Source: an uncultured Thiotrichaceae bacterium (GTDB taxonomy: Bacteria; Pseudomonadota; Gammaproteobacteria; Thiotrichales; Thiotrichaceae). From it: a DNA stretch of 64,000 nucleotides. The position numbers and the translations under genes are program-made. Position 1 is the first letter of the stretch, and each line of letters starts with the position of its first letter. This document shows positions 26,026 to 36,277 of the stretch, one piece after another. The stretch spans positions 1 through 64,000 of the forward strand of contig CALAMO010000012.1 of the NCBI GenBank assembly GCA_937925855.1, read 5' to 3'. The notes below the pieces were generated by a model. That model ran no database searches, had not been told where the DNA came from, and saw only the letters and a program-made list of their open reading frames with translations.

Positions 26026-26631
26026 ATGACTGAAATTCACACAAATACAGAAAATTTGCCTACACTTATTGAGGCGGTGAAAGCTTGTCGTTTGTGTGCT
26101 GCTGAACTGCCGCTTGGGCCACGACCGGTGTTTGTCGTGCATCCACAGGCAAAAATCCTGATCGTGGGTCAGGCACCGGGTGTGCGCGTACATCGGACGG
26201 GTATAACCTTTAATGACCCCAGTGGAGATCGCTTGCGCCGGTGGTTAGGTGTAAGCCGAGAGACGTTTTATCACTCACCGCATCTTGGCATTTTACCGAT
26301 GGGGTTTTGCTATCCGGGTACGGGTAAAAGTGGTGACTTACCGCCGCGCAAGGAATGCGCGCAGGCGTGGCGCGAGCGTTTGTTGGACGCTATGCCGGAC
26401 GTTAAGTTGACCGTGCTGTTGGGTCAGTATGCGCAACACTATCACCTGGGCAAGCGCAGAAAAAAGAATTTGACGGAAACGGCACGCGCTTGGCGAGAAT
26501 ATTGGCCAGAGTATTTGCCGCTGCCGCATCCCAGTCCGCGAAATATTGCTTGGTTGCAGCGTAACTCATGGTTGGAGGATGAGCTGATTCCTGTGTTGCA
26601 GCAGCGCGTTGATGATTTGCTGGTCGCATGA
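26026..26631 (+). CDS. Uracil-DNA glycosylase family protein
   Basis: A 201-residue member of the UDG superfamily. Motif 1 is GQAPGVRVHRTGITFND at about 45 to 61, and the DNA-intercalation motif near residue 165 is LPHPSPRN. Only one Cys pair (CRLC at 24 to 27) is present at the N-terminus; the four-Cys iron-sulfur set of family 4 and 5 enzymes is not complete. It belongs to the COG1573-like group whose activity has hardly been tested, so uracil removal is probable but not certain. It is a single gene. Confidence 0.82.
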   Translation: MTEIHTNTENLPTLIEAVKACRLCAAELPLGPRPVFVVHPQAKILIVGQAPGVRVHRTGITFNDPSGDRLRRWLGVSRETFYHSPHLGILPMGFCYPGTGKSGDLPPRKECAQAWRERLLDAMPDVKLTVLLGQYAQHYHLGKRRKKNLTETARAWREYWPEYLPLPHPSPRNIAWLQRNSWLEDELIPVLQQRVDDLLVA

Positions 26632-26727
26632 ACTTTTGGCGCATTTTTGACCCTAAGAAACAGAAATTAAATTATTTAATGCTCGCTCCTTAATGGTTTA
26701 GGCATGAATGAGAAAAGGTAAGTGATT

Positions 26728-27789
26728 ATGCAAAATAACGAGCATAAAGAAATTTCACGCCGCACCCTGCGCGTTTTTGGTGCTTTGTTGCTGTGTGGGC
26801 TGTTGTTGCTGTCTCGTGCGGCGGTCGCTGAGATGCCGCTGTTAGCCATGGACGGTCAGAAAATTGTAACGGCTTCTGCGGTGCGGTATCGAGCACAGCC
26901 TGCACTAGACGCTGCGATTATAGGGCAGGTTAGTTTGGGGGCGGTGCTACGTGCAACTCGCCGCACCCAAGAAAAATTGCTTACAGGTGCGGTAGAAAAC
27001 TATTGGTATCGAGTGAGCGTCGGTGATCAGCAAGGCTGGATTGCGGGGCAGTTCCTGCGTGACTTTAAGGCTGAGCAAAAAGAAAAAATCTGGTTCAGCA
27101 TTATTCGTGAGCGCATGGACGAGCCAACACTGTCCTTTGCTGACCGAGTGGCGCTCTATCGGTTTGCCGATACCCTTGTGAGCCAAACCGCAGGTGATCC
27201 AGAAGTCGAGGGGCAGATGGCGCTTGATAAAATGGGCGGTGCCTTCGCGTTGGGGCGGCTGTTGGCGCTGCAAAAAGCTTTCGATAAGGTGAATGGGGAC
27301 AATGCGCAGCGCGAACCTTATCAAGCGTGGGTCAAGGAGCATGAGACGGCAAAGCGGGTTTATTATGATGAAATTTCTGGTCAATGGCTGGTGCCTGCCG
27401 CTGCTTACTGGCAACTAGCCGATCAGCATAAGGCCGGGAAGGGCGACGATGAGATCAGCTGGTATGCGGCGAATGCCCAGCTGGGCGGCGAGTGTGAAGG
27501 GGATATTGAGTGCGAGCTAAACCGTGAAAAAATAACCTACGGTGAGTACTTAAGGCGTCATCCCTATGGGCGCTATGCCGGGAAAGCGCTCACGCGCATG
27601 AGCGCATCGTTTGCATACATTCAACAGACGCTGGCGCGGGAGCCGGGCTATTTCCGCACTTCGAGCGCAGCAGGTGAGGTGATCGATGCTTTATTTGAGA
27701 CAGTGGCGAGCGTTAATCCAAAACTAACGGAGCGTGCCGTAGCGTTTAAGCAAATTAAGGCGATTCGGCTGGCTTTCCGGCAGCCATAG
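26728..27789 (+). CDS. Exported SH3-domain protein of unknown function
   Basis: A 353-residue exported protein. The start at 26728 has AAGG nine bases upstream; a GTG two codons earlier is too close to it. A hydrophobic segment (LLLCGLLLLSRAAVAEM) at about 20 to 36 looks like a signal peptide. Residues about 45 to 115 form a bacterial SH3 domain (SAVRYRAQPALDAAIIGQV to WIAGQFLRDF), a fold that often binds cell wall. The rest is mainly alpha-helical and was not recognised; it holds one Cys pair (GGECEGDIECEL). A role in the periplasm near peptidoglycan is likely. Confidence 0.7.
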   Translation: MQNNEHKEISRRTLRVFGALLLCGLLLLSRAAVAEMPLLAMDGQKIVTASAVRYRAQPALDAAIIGQVSLGAVLRATRRTQEKLLTGAVENYWYRVSVGDQQGWIAGQFLRDFKAEQKEKIWFSIIRERMDEPTLSFADRVALYRFADTLVSQTAGDPEVEGQMALDKMGGAFALGRLLALQKAFDKVNGDNAQREPYQAWVKEHETAKRVYYDEISGQWLVPAAAYWQLADQHKAGKGDDEISWYAANAQLGGECEGDIECELNREKITYGEYLRRHPYGRYAGKALTRMSASFAYIQQTLAREPGYFRTSSAAGEVIDALFETVASVNPKLTERAVAFKQIKAIRLAFRQP

Positions 27790-27820
27790 CGGCCAGATTG
27801 ATTATCGGGGTAAGCGCCGT

Positions 27821-28408
27821 TTATTTAACTTTAACCACTTTCAAGCTCATGCCGCCACGATTATCGCTGGTGCGGCTGCCATCGAGCAGAGCAAAACTGA
27901 TTCTACCGCCTGTGGTCATCACAAATGTTGAGCTCAAGGCGTTGCTTAAAGCGTCGGCCTCCGTGGTATAAACAAACGGCTGAGTCACTTCATAGGCGCG
28001 CTGGGTGTCATTCACCAGATAATAACTGTTCATCCGTGGCTGAGGTGTCTCTGTCACCTGCTTTATTGCTTTGCCATCTACTTTGACCTCACCCAACTGC
28101 TCAGAAAAAATATAATAATTGCTGTGCAGGCCGGTAAATTGAGTCGGTACGGTGCGACGACAGCCCGCTGGCTTTTTACACGTCGTATGCCCCCATACAC
28201 TCCAGGCACCTTTGTCGCCTCCATGGTAGCGCCCGATGGGCGTGACGGTGTAAGTGCCGGCCCGCAGATAACGTTTGGCCGGATTCTTCTGGGTATTGAG
28301 TTTGGCGTCGAGTTTAATGATGTGTTCTGCGGCAAGTGTGACGGTAGGCGTCAGCAGCATAGCGGCGGCGGCCAGCAGGCATTTTTTAAACAACGGTTTT
28401 GTTGGCAT
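27821..28408 (-). CDS. Exported protein of unknown function
   Basis: A 195-residue protein with a clear signal peptide, cleaved after TLAA at about residue 27. The mature part is small, basic and beta-rich, with one close Cys pair (TTCKKPAGCRR) and aromatic residues. No known domain was recognised. The start at 28408 fits AAGGA with eight bases between; the GTG at 28414 is too near. It is followed 32 bases later by the convergent end of the SH3-domain gene, and bioD lies upstream on the same strand with an 11-base gap. Confidence 0.65.
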   Translation of the reverse strand: MPTKPLFKKCLLAAAAMLLTPTVTLAAEHIIKLDAKLNTQKNPAKRYLRAGTYTVTPIGRYHGGDKGAWSVWGHTTCKKPAGCRRTVPTQFTGLHSNYYIFSEQLGEVKVDGKAIKQVTETPQPRMNSYYLVNDTQRAYEVTQPFVYTTEADALSNALSSTFVMTTGGRISFALLDGSRTSDNRGGMSLKVVKVK

Positions 28409-28419
28409 AATCACTGTCC

Positions 28420-29100
28420 TTAGGCTTGGGGTCGGTTGCTGTGTAGCTTGGGCAGATAAAGTATAGGTAGGTTCAATAGTGCTTGCAGTTCAGTCTGATT
28501 ATCCATGCCGCTTGGCCCGGGGTGAATGGGGTTGAGAATAATGGCGCTTAGCGTTAAGCCGCGTGCCTGTATCGCTGCGGCACTCAATAAAATATGGTTA
28601 ATACAGCCGACCCGGTCTGCGCCAGTTAAGACAACCGGCAGAGCTAGTGCCTGCGCTAAATCGGCATTTAGGCCGTCCTGTGCCAGCGGTGAGTAGAAGC
28701 CACCAGCCCCTTCGACGTAGAGAAACTCATTGGGCGGTACCGCATGACGACACTGCTGAGCCAGTGTTGCAATAGCAAGCTCGCGCTGTTCCAGCTGGGC
28801 GGCGCGTGGCGGTGATAGCGGCGCCTTCAGTCGATTGGGGCAGACCTGCGCCAGCTTATTTGTTTGTCCACAGGCGGCTGCGAGCTGGTAGGCATCTGTG
28901 GCTGATAGTGCGCTGGGCGCCGTGGGCCAGCCTGACTCAACAGGTTTACGGGGGGCGATCGTTAGACCGCGCTGCTGCAAATGCTGTAGCAACCGCGTGC
29001 CCACCCAGGTTTTGCCGACGCCGGTGTCGGTGCCGGTCATAAATAAGCCGGGTTGTCGAGCGAGTGCTTCAACCCATGATGAAAAATCGGTTTTATCCAC
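28420..29100 (-). CDS. bioD: Dethiobiotin synthetase
   Basis: ATP-dependent carboxylation of 7,8-diaminononanoate to dethiobiotin, the next-to-last step of biotin synthesis. The P-loop is GTDTGVGKTWVGT; the EGAGGFYSPLA block and the nucleotide loop follow. The frame is open far upstream, but the GTG at 29100 has AGAGG seven bases before it and gives 226 residues, the size of E. coli BioD. No other biotin gene lies near, so this copy is separate from any bioBFHC cluster. It is divergent from the thiopurine methyltransferase gene. Confidence 0.92.
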   Translation of the reverse strand: MDKTDFSSWVEALARQPGLFMTGTDTGVGKTWVGTRLLQHLQQRGLTIAPRKPVESGWPTAPSALSATDAYQLAAACGQTNKLAQVCPNRLKAPLSPPRAAQLEQRELAIATLAQQCRHAVPPNEFLYVEGAGGFYSPLAQDGLNADLAQALALPVVLTGADRVGCINHILLSAAAIQARGLTLSAIILNPIHPGPSGMDNQTELQALLNLPILYLPKLHSNRPQA

Positions 29101-29199
29101 TGCTGAACCTCTGCATACGAATGGATTTGGATTATACTCCACCACCAGAGCGGTTACATCGCTCATGGCAGTTAAGAGCGGTAACAATAAGGGACGGTA

Positions 29200-29874
29200 A
29201 TGAAGGCAGAGTTCTGGCATGAGCGCTGGGAAAAGAATCAGATTGGCTTCCATCAGCAAACGGTGAATGCCCATTTGCAGCGCTTCTGGGGGCGGCTACA
29301 GTTACCGGCTGGGGCCACTGTATTCGTGCCTTTATGCGGTAAAAGCAGCGATATGTACTGGCTCCGCACGCAGGGCTATCAAGTGTTGGGGGTTGAACTG
29401 AATCCGCTGGCGGTACGTGATTTCTTTACTGAGCAGGGCTTGCAGCCAGAAATTAGCCAACACGGTGTGCTGACGCGCTGGCAGGCTGACGGTATTGTGA
29501 TTCTCTGCGGTGATTTTTTTGCGCTGACGGTGGAAGATGTGGCGTCGTGTCGCGCCATTTTTGACCGTGCTGCCCTGATTGCACTGCCACCAGAAATGCG
29601 GCCTGGTTATATTCAGCACCTGCGCCAACTATTTGGCGGTGGTGTGGATGCGCTATTAGTGACCTTGGAATATGAACAGTCGATTGTGGGTGGGCCGCCT
29701 TTTTCTGTGCCGGAGGCCGAAGTGATGGACTATTTTTCTGCGCCTGATCAGGTTGAGCAGCTGTGGACAGAAGATGCTTTGGATGATTTGCCTGGTTTAA
29801 AGAAGCGGGGTGTTCTGGCCGTTAACGAGAATGTCTGGTTATTGCATCTTGCTGCGGCTAATCATGCTGGTTGA
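29200..29874 (+). CDS. tpm: Thiopurine S-methyltransferase family protein
   Basis: A SAM-dependent methyltransferase of the bacterial TPMT family, which in Pseudomonas methylates thiopurines and volatilises selenium and tellurium compounds. The opening MKAEFWHERWEKNQIGFHQ and the SAM loop VFVPLCGKSSDMYWL are diagnostic. The 224 residues are normal. The ribosome-binding site GGGACGG stands before the ATG. It is a single gene, and the true substrate in this organism is unknown. Confidence 0.92.
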   Translation: MKAEFWHERWEKNQIGFHQQTVNAHLQRFWGRLQLPAGATVFVPLCGKSSDMYWLRTQGYQVLGVELNPLAVRDFFTEQGLQPEISQHGVLTRWQADGIVILCGDFFALTVEDVASCRAIFDRAALIALPPEMRPGYIQHLRQLFGGGVDALLVTLEYEQSIVGGPPFSVPEAEVMDYFSAPDQVEQLWTEDALDDLPGLKKRGVLAVNENVWLLHLAAANHAG

Positions 29875-30086
29875 CTACGGCAAATGTTATTAATGCAACC
29901 CCAGGCGACTCAAGCTCAGTCGGATTTGCCGCAGAATTACCCGCAGCTGGCTGCCTTATCTTACTTGCTGGTGGGTGAGCGTCGTGTTTAGCTGCGGCAC
30001 ATGAAGGCAAAAGGCATGATTACATTGAGAGATGTCCTGACTATTGTTAAGTTAGCATTGCCATTTAAGTTGAAGGGGTGATTGTG

Positions 30087-30731
30087 ATGCGGTGCCGGGT
30101 TAAAGTCTGTGGTATTACGTCAGTCGCAGATGCGCAGGTCGTGGTGGACAGTGGTGCAGATGCACTTGCGCTTATGTTTTATCCACCGAGTTCACGCTAC
30201 CTGGACAAGCTACAGGCCGCTGAAATTCTGCAATCTCTGCCGCCTTACGTGAGCAGTGTTGCTTTGTTTCTGGACGCTTCGGCGCAGTTTGTGCGCGACA
30301 CGTTGGCCGCTGTGCCGGTGGATACTTTGCAGTTTCACGGTTCAGAATCCCCCGCGTTTTGCCGTAGTTTTGGTCGCCCTTACTATAAAGCGGTCGGGAT
30401 GAAGGGCCTACTTGCCAGTGGTGGTTTTGCTGCTTATGCTGATCAGTATGACGATGCAAGGGCGATTTTAGTTGATAGCCACGCGCCCGGTGCCGCTGGC
30501 GGAACCGGCGAAGTGTTTGATTGGACGCAGGTACCGCAGGATTATTCAAAGCCAATTATCCTTGCGGGCGGTTTGACGCCAGAAAATGTAGGTGAAGCCA
30601 TCTTGACAACAAACGTATATGCCGTTGATGTGAGCAGTGGGGTGGAGTCGACCCCTGGTATTAAAGACGCCAAGCGGGTACAACAATTTATGCGGGCGGT
30701 GCGAGCAGCCGAGCAGCAGGCAGATGAATAG
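30087..30731 (+). CDS. trpF: Phosphoribosylanthranilate isomerase
   Basis: Amadori rearrangement in tryptophan synthesis, on a TIM barrel. The first strand MRCRVKVCGIT carries the catalytic Cys in KVCGIT; the general acid lies in the barrel-end segment AVDVSSGVESTPGIKD. The start at 30087 is chosen because AAGGGG is eight bases before it. The 214 residues are normal. It heads a run trpF-accD-folC-dedD-cvpA-purF, common in pseudomonads and relatives. As is usual there, trpB and trpA are not adjacent to it in this window. Confidence 0.95.
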   Translation: MRCRVKVCGITSVADAQVVVDSGADALALMFYPPSSRYLDKLQAAEILQSLPPYVSSVALFLDASAQFVRDTLAAVPVDTLQFHGSESPAFCRSFGRPYYKAVGMKGLLASGGFAAYADQYDDARAILVDSHAPGAAGGTGEVFDWTQVPQDYSKPIILAGGLTPENVGEAILTTNVYAVDVSSGVESTPGIKDAKRVQQFMRAVRAAEQQADE

Positions 30732-30743
30732 AGATCAAATGAT

Positions 30744-31670
30744 ATGAGCTGGTTTGAAAAGTTACTACCTTCACGCATTCGTACGGAAAGTACGACCGAG
30801 AAAAAGTCGATTCCCGAAGGATTATGGCATCAATGTACGGAGTGCCAGTCGGTGCTGTATCGGGCTGAACTAGAGCGCAATAATGAGGTGTGCCCAAAAT
30901 GTCAGAACCATATGCGCATCTATGGTCGCAAGCGAATCGAAGCTTTTCTTGACAAAGAAGGGCGGGAAGAGATTGGATCCAAAGTCGAACCGGCAGATAT
31001 TCTGAAATTTAAAGACACTAAGAAATATAAGGATCGCCTTAATGCGGCGCAGAAAGCAACGGATGAGCGTGATGCGCTGATTGTGGTGAAAGGTACAGTG
31101 CTAGGCGTGCCGGTGGTGGTGGCTGCGTTTGATTTTCGTTTTATGGGCGGTTCTATGGGGTCTGTGGTGGGTGAGCGCTTTGTACGCGGTGCGCAGCTAG
31201 CTATGGCGGAAAAATTGCCTTTTATTTGCTTTTCTGCTAGCGGCGGTGCTCGCATGCAGGAAGCACTGTTCTCGCTAATGCAAATGGCTAAAACCAGTGC
31301 GGTGTTGATGCGAATGGCGGAGCAGGGTGTGCCTTATATCTCGGTGTTGACGGATCCAACGATGGGTGGGGTGTCGGCCAGTTTTGCAATGTTGGGTGAT
31401 GTGCAAATTGCGGAGCCAAAGGCGCTAATTGGTTTTGCCGGGCCGCGTGTGATTGAGCAAACCGTCCGTGAAACCCTGCCAGAAGGCTTCCAACGGAGTG
31501 AATTTTTGTTGGAAAAAGGGGCCATTGATATGATTGTGCACCGCAATGACATGCGTGAAACGATTGCTGATCTGCTCACTATTTTGCAGCATAAACCCAC
31601 GCCGATAGCGCCAAAAACTGACGGTGCAGATGCAGATGATGCTGCGGATAGTGAGCGTGCTGCTGCGTGA
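30744..31670 (+). CDS. accD: Acetyl-CoA carboxylase carboxyltransferase subunit beta
   Basis: Beta subunit of the carboxyltransferase that moves CO2 from biotin to acetyl-CoA, the first step of fatty acid synthesis; works with AccA. The N-terminal zinc ribbon is CTEC at about 29 and CPKC at about 48. The crotonase-like core shows [17 protein letters not shown] and [10 protein letters not shown]. The 308 residues fit, with a short acidic tail. The last codons overlap the start of folC (GTGA). Confidence 0.97.
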   Translation: MSWFEKLLPSRIRTESTTEKKSIPEGLWHQCTECQSVLYRAELERNNEVCPKCQNHMRIYGRKRIEAFLDKEGREEIGSKVEPADILKFKDTKKYKDRLNAAQKATDERDALIVVKGTVLGVPVVVAAFDFRFMGGSMGSVVGERFVRGAQLAMAEKLPFICFSASGGARMQEALFSLMQMAKTSAVLMRMAEQGVPYISVLTDPTMGGVSASFAMLGDVQIAEPKALIGFAGPRVIEQTVRETLPEGFQRSEFLLEKGAIDMIVHRNDMRETIADLLTILQHKPTPIAPKTDGADADDAADSERAAA

Positions 31671-32941
31671 GTGAGGCGCGTTCCCTACAGGACTGGCTGG
31701 ACTGGCAGGAGTCGCTGCATTTTTCAGCCATTGATCTGGGTTTAGATCGGATCACCGCCGTAGCGCAGCGCATGGATTTGTTGCAGCCTGTGTTTCCAAT
31801 CATTACGGTGGCCGGTACCAACGGTAAAGGCTCAACGGTGGCGATTTTAAGCGCGCTGCTGCAAGCGGCGGGGTATAACGTAGGCGCCTACACTTCGCCT
31901 CACATTTTGCGCTACAACGAACGGATTGCGCTGCGGGGTGAGCCCGTCGCTGACGAGCCGATTTGTGCGGCATTTGCGGCGATTGATGCCGCTCGCGGGG
32001 ATATTTCCCTGACTTACTTTGAGTTTGGCACATTGGCCGCTATGTGGCTCTTTAAGGAATCTGCGGTGGATGTGGCCATCCTTGAAGTGGGCCTGGGCGG
32101 GCGGCTTGATGCGGCCAATCTCTGGGATGCCGATGTGGCACTGATCACCAGCATTGGGATCGACCATATTGATTGGCTGGGGGATGATCGTGAGCTTATC
32201 GGGCGTGAGAAAGCCGGTGTGGCGCGTGCAGGGCGGCCTTTGATTTGTGGTGACCCTGAGCCGCCTCAGAGCATTGCGGCCTATGCGACAGAGCTTGGGG
32301 CCGAGCTGATACAGTACGGTCAGGCGTTTACGTTCAGCCAGACAGGGGAGCGTTTTAGTGTTTCTCTGCACGCGGGGACCCGTCCGCAGATTTGGGCTGA
32401 TTTACCTTTGCCGGCCCTATTGGGCGACGTGCAATTGAGAAATGCAGCCTGTGCGCTTATTGCGTTACAGCAGCTCTACGGCAGGCTTATGTTGACCCAA
32501 CGACAGATCGTGCATGGTTTGAGCACAGTGACACTAGCCGGTCGCTTGCAAAAACTGGCGACAGTGCCCGATATATTCGTGGATGTGGCTCATAACCCGC
32601 ATGCAGCACAGCAGTTAGCGCTGTGGCTGAGAAAAAATCCATCTAAAGGTACAACATATGTGTTATTTTCTATGCTGGCTGACAAAGATATTAATGGTGT
32701 TCTGCAGGTTTTAGTCGATTGGGTGGATGAATGGCATTTCTTTCCGTTGCAGGACGAGCGTGCAATGACTCTAGAAAATATGCAGGCAGCCATGGATGTA
32801 CAAAAAATTGCAGTGGCGGTGCCTCATCGGGAACTAAAGCAGGCATGGAATACACTAAAACCGCGTCTTAAGGGTGAAGATAGAGTGGTCGGGTTTGGTT
32901 CTTTTCTGGTAGTATCCAATATGTTAGAAGGTTTATTTTAA
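31667..32941 (+). CDS. folC: Bifunctional folylpolyglutamate/dihydrofolate synthase
   Basis: Makes dihydrofolate from dihydropteroate and adds glutamates to folates. The P-loop is [14 protein letters not shown] near residue 44, with the folate-site [13 protein letters not shown] and the Mur-ligase motif [12 protein letters not shown] after it. The 424 residues are normal. The GTG start overlaps the accD stop, which is the usual coupling of the two genes. Confidence 0.96.
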   Translation: MSEARSLQDWLDWQESLHFSAIDLGLDRITAVAQRMDLLQPVFPIITVAGTNGKGSTVAILSALLQAAGYNVGAYTSPHILRYNERIALRGEPVADEPICAAFAAIDAARGDISLTYFEFGTLAAMWLFKESAVDVAILEVGLGGRLDAANLWDADVALITSIGIDHIDWLGDDRELIGREKAGVARAGRPLICGDPEPPQSIAAYATELGAELIQYGQAFTFSQTGERFSVSLHAGTRPQIWADLPLPALLGDVQLRNAACALIALQQLYGRLMLTQRQIVHGLSTVTLAGRLQKLATVPDIFVDVAHNPHAAQQLALWLRKNPSKGTTYVLFSMLADKDINGVLQVLVDWVDEWHFFPLQDERAMTLENMQAAMDVQKIAVAVPHRELKQAWNTLKPRLKGEDRVVGFGSFLVVSNMLEGLF

Positions 32942-33032
32942 GTGGTTTGATAGCTTTGTCTTGTATGGGCGCATTTTGTCTAAGCGCTATTTGCCACTTT
33001 GCAGGTGATTTATATAAAGGAGTATCTGGACA

Positions 33033-34103
33033 ATGGACAATAAGTCTACCACTAAGCGCATGATTGGTGCGGTAGTGCTCGTGCTAATTGCTGCGCTATT
33101 ATTGGCGTGGTTGTTGAAAGGTAAGAACCAATCCGTTCAAGAGCAACAGGACTTAATCGCAGAGCAGCCACAGGAAGCTTCTCCGATTCTCGGTTTCCCT
33201 GGTGTGAATGAAGAAGACAAAAACGCGGCTGTGCAGACCTTGGCGCAGGGCGAAGGCAGCGCAACTGATGACGGTTCGTATGTGATCGGTGCGGCGGCGC
33301 AAGTCGCTGATCAGGCGCAGCAACAGGTGCGAGATACGTTGGCCGCCGGTGGCGAAGCGGCTACTGCAGCTGCTAATCAGTTAGGTGATGCGGTTAACCA
33401 AGCCGGACAGCAGGTCGCAGCGACGACTGGCTTTGATGTGCGTGACCCGCAAAGTCAAAGTGCTAATGTGGAGCAGCGCCCGATTGTTGAAGATGGTCAA
33501 GTTAAAGCGGGTACCGGCAGCATGGGTGGTAGCGACATAGCCAGCGGCAGTGCGCAGGACCAAACTCAAAGTGGCGATGCTACGCAGGCCAGTTCAGGTG
33601 CTGCAGCTGCACAGTCTCAGCTATCGGCTGACGGTGCTACCGGTGCTGGTGTGCAACAGACGCAGACCGCAGCGGCTGACAGCGACGATGTGCAGCCTGC
33701 AAAAAAAGTGGTTAATCCTAAGCTAGTGAATGAGAAGCCAGTGCCTGCGCCCAGAACGCAGTCTGCTTCTGCTAAAACGCGCTCGGATGCAACTGATCGT
33801 AGCGCTAATGCCTCTAGTTCCGCTAATGCAGCGGCGTCTTCTGCCAGTGCTGGTGGTCGTGGTTATGCGATTCAGGTGCTAGCGGCTTCTAGTCGGAGTA
33901 AAGCCGAAGGCGTGCGCAGCGATATTGCGCGTGATGGCTATCCGGCGTTCGTTGTGCGCGCTAGTGTTAACGGTAAAACCGTCTACCGGGTGCGCATCGG
34001 TACCTATCCGGCGAAGGGTTCGGCGCGTGCTGTACAAGCTCGAATGAAAGCGCGTTACACCCAGAACCAGTATGTACAAAACAGCTTTGTCACCAAAAAC
34101 TAA
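33033..34103 (+). CDS. dedD: SPOR-domain membrane protein (DedD-like)
   Basis: A bitopic inner-membrane protein placed as DedD is in this operon. Residues about 9 to 28 are one transmembrane helix after a short cytoplasmic end. A long Ala-, Gln- and Ser-rich linker (about 35 to 275) spans the periplasm. The C-terminal SPOR domain starts at about 278 (GYAIQVLAASSRSKAEGV, then YRVRIGTYPAKGSA) and binds denuded peptidoglycan at the septum. The linker is longer than in E. coli DedD. AAGGAG precedes the start. A role in cell division is likely from the family. Confidence 0.85.
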   Translation: MDNKSTTKRMIGAVVLVLIAALLLAWLLKGKNQSVQEQQDLIAEQPQEASPILGFPGVNEEDKNAAVQTLAQGEGSATDDGSYVIGAAAQVADQAQQQVRDTLAAGGEAATAAANQLGDAVNQAGQQVAATTGFDVRDPQSQSANVEQRPIVEDGQVKAGTGSMGGSDIASGSAQDQTQSGDATQASSGAAAAQSQLSADGATGAGVQQTQTAAADSDDVQPAKKVVNPKLVNEKPVPAPRTQSASAKTRSDATDRSANASSSANAAASSASAGGRGYAIQVLAASSRSKAEGVRSDIARDGYPAFVVRASVNGKTVYRVRIGTYPAKGSARAVQARMKARYTQNQYVQNSFVTKN

Positions 34104-34155
34104 GTGCATCAGCGGAGTGGCAATTACTTAAACATTTATAAGATAACATTATAAT

Positions 34156-34677
34156 ATGCAAATGAGCTCCGCCGTGCTTGACCTGGGTATTGCGCTGATT
34201 GTGCTGGTATCCCTGTTTATTGGTTTTATTCGTGGATTTGTCAGAGAGTTTATCTCTCTGGCAACCTGGGTCGCCGCCTTAGTTTTCGCTTTGCTGTATT
34301 TAAAGCCGCTCGCAAAACAATTACCCTTTACGTTGCAGAACGATATTGCCGCAATGGGTGTCGCCTTTGCCATCATTTTCTTTGGCGTGCTGATCGTTGG
34401 CGCCATTATTAATTATTTGCTGAGCGCCGCCGTGGCTTCCATTGGACTGGGTGGGCTCGACCATTTCCTGGGTGCCAGCTTCGGGGCGATACGGGGCTGT
34501 TTGATTGTTGTTCTTATGGTGATTTTATTAGGAATAACTGCCGTGCCTGCCCAAAAGTGGTGGCTTGAATCACGTTTTATTCCTTATTTTGAGTTAGGGG
34601 CGGAGTGGGTCAAGCAGCAGGTGCCACAGGATTTCTCCGGTTACTTGGATAAGGCTGTGCAGTTGCCTCAGAACTGA
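34156..34677 (+). CDS. cvpA: CvpA family inner membrane protein
   Basis: A 173-residue membrane protein of the CvpA family, known as the colicin V production factor, whose true function is not settled. Four hydrophobic segments are visible (about 5 to 23, 28 to 47, 62 to 85, 100 to 123). The blocks DLGIALIVLVSLFIGFIRGF and GLDHFLGASFGAIRGCLIV are typical. It stands right before purF, as in E. coli, and purine-dependent transcription of the two is likely. Confidence 0.92.
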   Translation: MQMSSAVLDLGIALIVLVSLFIGFIRGFVREFISLATWVAALVFALLYLKPLAKQLPFTLQNDIAAMGVAFAIIFFGVLIVGAIINYLLSAAVASIGLGGLDHFLGASFGAIRGCLIVVLMVILLGITAVPAQKWWLESRFIPYFELGAEWVKQQVPQDFSGYLDKAVQLPQN

Positions 34678-34765
34678 GGGTATTCGCAGTTACGCTTTAA
34701 TCCCATAGCTGTTTTTCGCTGGTAAGGTTAGAATGCCGTTTTTAACCGTGTGATTGGGCAGACTT

Positions 34766-36277
34766 ATGTGTGGAGTGATCGGAATTGTAGGTCGAGAGCC
34801 TGTCAATCAAGCGTTATATGATGGTCTGACTGTCTTGCAGCACCGTGGGCAGGATGCCGCAGGCATTGTTACCAGTGATGGTCGTAAGCTTTATCTACGC
34901 CGTGACAATGGCCTCGTTAAAGAAGTGTTCTTTGAGCGCCACATGCGCCGCCTGTTGGGTAATATGGGTATCGGCCACGTACGTTATCCGACTGCAGGCT
35001 CCTCTTCCTCAGCGGAAGCCCAGCCCTTCTATGTGAATAGCCCCTACGGTATTTCGTTGGCGCATAATGGTAATTTGACGAATGCAGACGCACTGCGTAA
35101 GGCACTTTATCGGCAAGATCGTCGCCAGATTAATACCAATTCTGATTCAGAAATTCTGCTTAATGTATTTGCACAGGAGCTCTTGCGTCAGGATGCCTTG
35201 AAAGTGACGCCGGATGACATTTTTATGGCGGTCGAGGGGGTGCATCGTCGCTGTTTGGGTGCTTATGCCGTTGTGGCGATGTTGACTCGTGATGGTTTAG
35301 TGGGTTTTCGCGATCCTAATGGTATCCGGCCGCTGGTGTATGGGGTGCGTGATACTCACAAGGGCAAAGAGTTCATGCTGTCATCTGAGAGTGCAGCGCT
35401 GAATGCGCAGGGTTATCGTCTGGTTCGAGATATTGAGCCGGGAGAGGCGATCTTTATCACGCACGATGGGCGGGTTTTCACGCGACAGTGCAGCGAACAT
35501 CCGCGTTATAACACCTGTATTTTTGAGTATGTTTATTTTGCCCGCCCTGACTCTATCATTGATAATGTTTTCGTGCACAAGGCGCGTATGCGCATGGGGC
35601 ATCTGTTGGCGGAGCGTATTAAAACCGTCTGGCCGGATCATAAGATTGATGTTGTCATGCCGATTCCTGATACCAGTCGTACTTCGGCGCTCGAACTGGC
35701 ATATACCCTTAATGTGCCCTATCGGGAAGGCTTTATGAAGAATCGCTACATCGGGCGAACCTTCATTATGCCGGGTCAAACGCAGCGCAAAAAATCAGTG
35801 CGTCAGAAACTCAATCCGCTGGATATTGAATTTAAAAATAAAAATGTTCTGCTGGTGGATGATTCGATTGTGCGTGGTACGACTTCAGAAGAAATTGTGC
35901 AGATGGCGCGTGATTCTGGGGCGCGGCAGGTTTATTTTGCTTCGGCTTCGCCGCCGATTCGCTACCCCAATATCTACGGTATTGATATGCCAGCGGCAAG
36001 CGAGTTGATTGCGCATGGCCGCACTGAATCAGAGGTAGGGGATGCGCTGGGTGTTGATGGTTTATTCTACCTGACGCTGGAGGATTTATTGTCTGCTGTG
36101 CGCCAGGGTAATCCTGAGCTTGAACAATTTGATTGTTCGGTGTTTACCGGAGAATATACTACGGGCGAAGACAATAATTATTTTAAAGCGCTGGAGGCGC
36201 AGCGTAATGATGGGCAAAAGCGCCAGGAGGAAGATGAGCGCGATTCGTTGGCGATTGACATCCGCGATAGCGACTAG
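34766..36277 (+). CDS. purF: Amidophosphoribosyltransferase
   Basis: First committed enzyme of purine synthesis: PRPP plus glutamine give phosphoribosylamine. The start at 34766 is set by MCGVIGIV, whose Cys becomes the N-terminal glutaminase nucleophile after Met is removed; an in-frame TTG upstream would block this. The PRPP-binding loop is [17 protein letters not shown]. The 503 residues and the lack of a Bacillus-type propeptide and iron-sulfur Cys set agree with the E. coli class. Its 3' end overlaps the L,D-transpeptidase gene. Confidence 0.97.
   Translation: MCGVIGIVGREPVNQALYDGLTVLQHRGQDAAGIVTSDGRKLYLRRDNGLVKEVFFERHMRRLLGNMGIGHVRYPTAGSSSSAEAQPFYVNSPYGISLAHNGNLTNADALRKALYRQDRRQINTNSDSEILLNVFAQELLRQDALKVTPDDIFMAVEGVHRRCLGAYAVVAMLTRDGLVGFRDPNGIRPLVYGVRDTHKGKEFMLSSESAALNAQGYRLVRDIEPGEAIFITHDGRVFTRQCSEHPRYNTCIFEYVYFARPDSIIDNVFVHKARMRMGHLLAERIKTVWPDHKIDVVMPIPDTSRTSALELAYTLNVPYREGFMKNRYIGRTFIMPGQTQRKKSVRQKLNPLDIEFKNKNVLLVDDSIVRGTTSEEIVQMARDSGARQVYFASASPPIRYPNIYGIDMPAASELIAHGRTESEVGDALGVDGLFYLTLEDLLSAVRQGNPELEQFDCSVFTGEYTTGEDNNYFKALEAQRNDGQKRQEEDERDSLAIDIRDSD

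Noticed and set aside
29101-29199. BirA operator between bioD and tpm
   Set aside because: No inverted repeat of the TTGTAAACC type was found.
29893-29991. A 32-residue ORF between tpm and trpF
   Set aside because: Composition is acceptable but there is no ribosome-binding site and no similarity I can name; too short to support.
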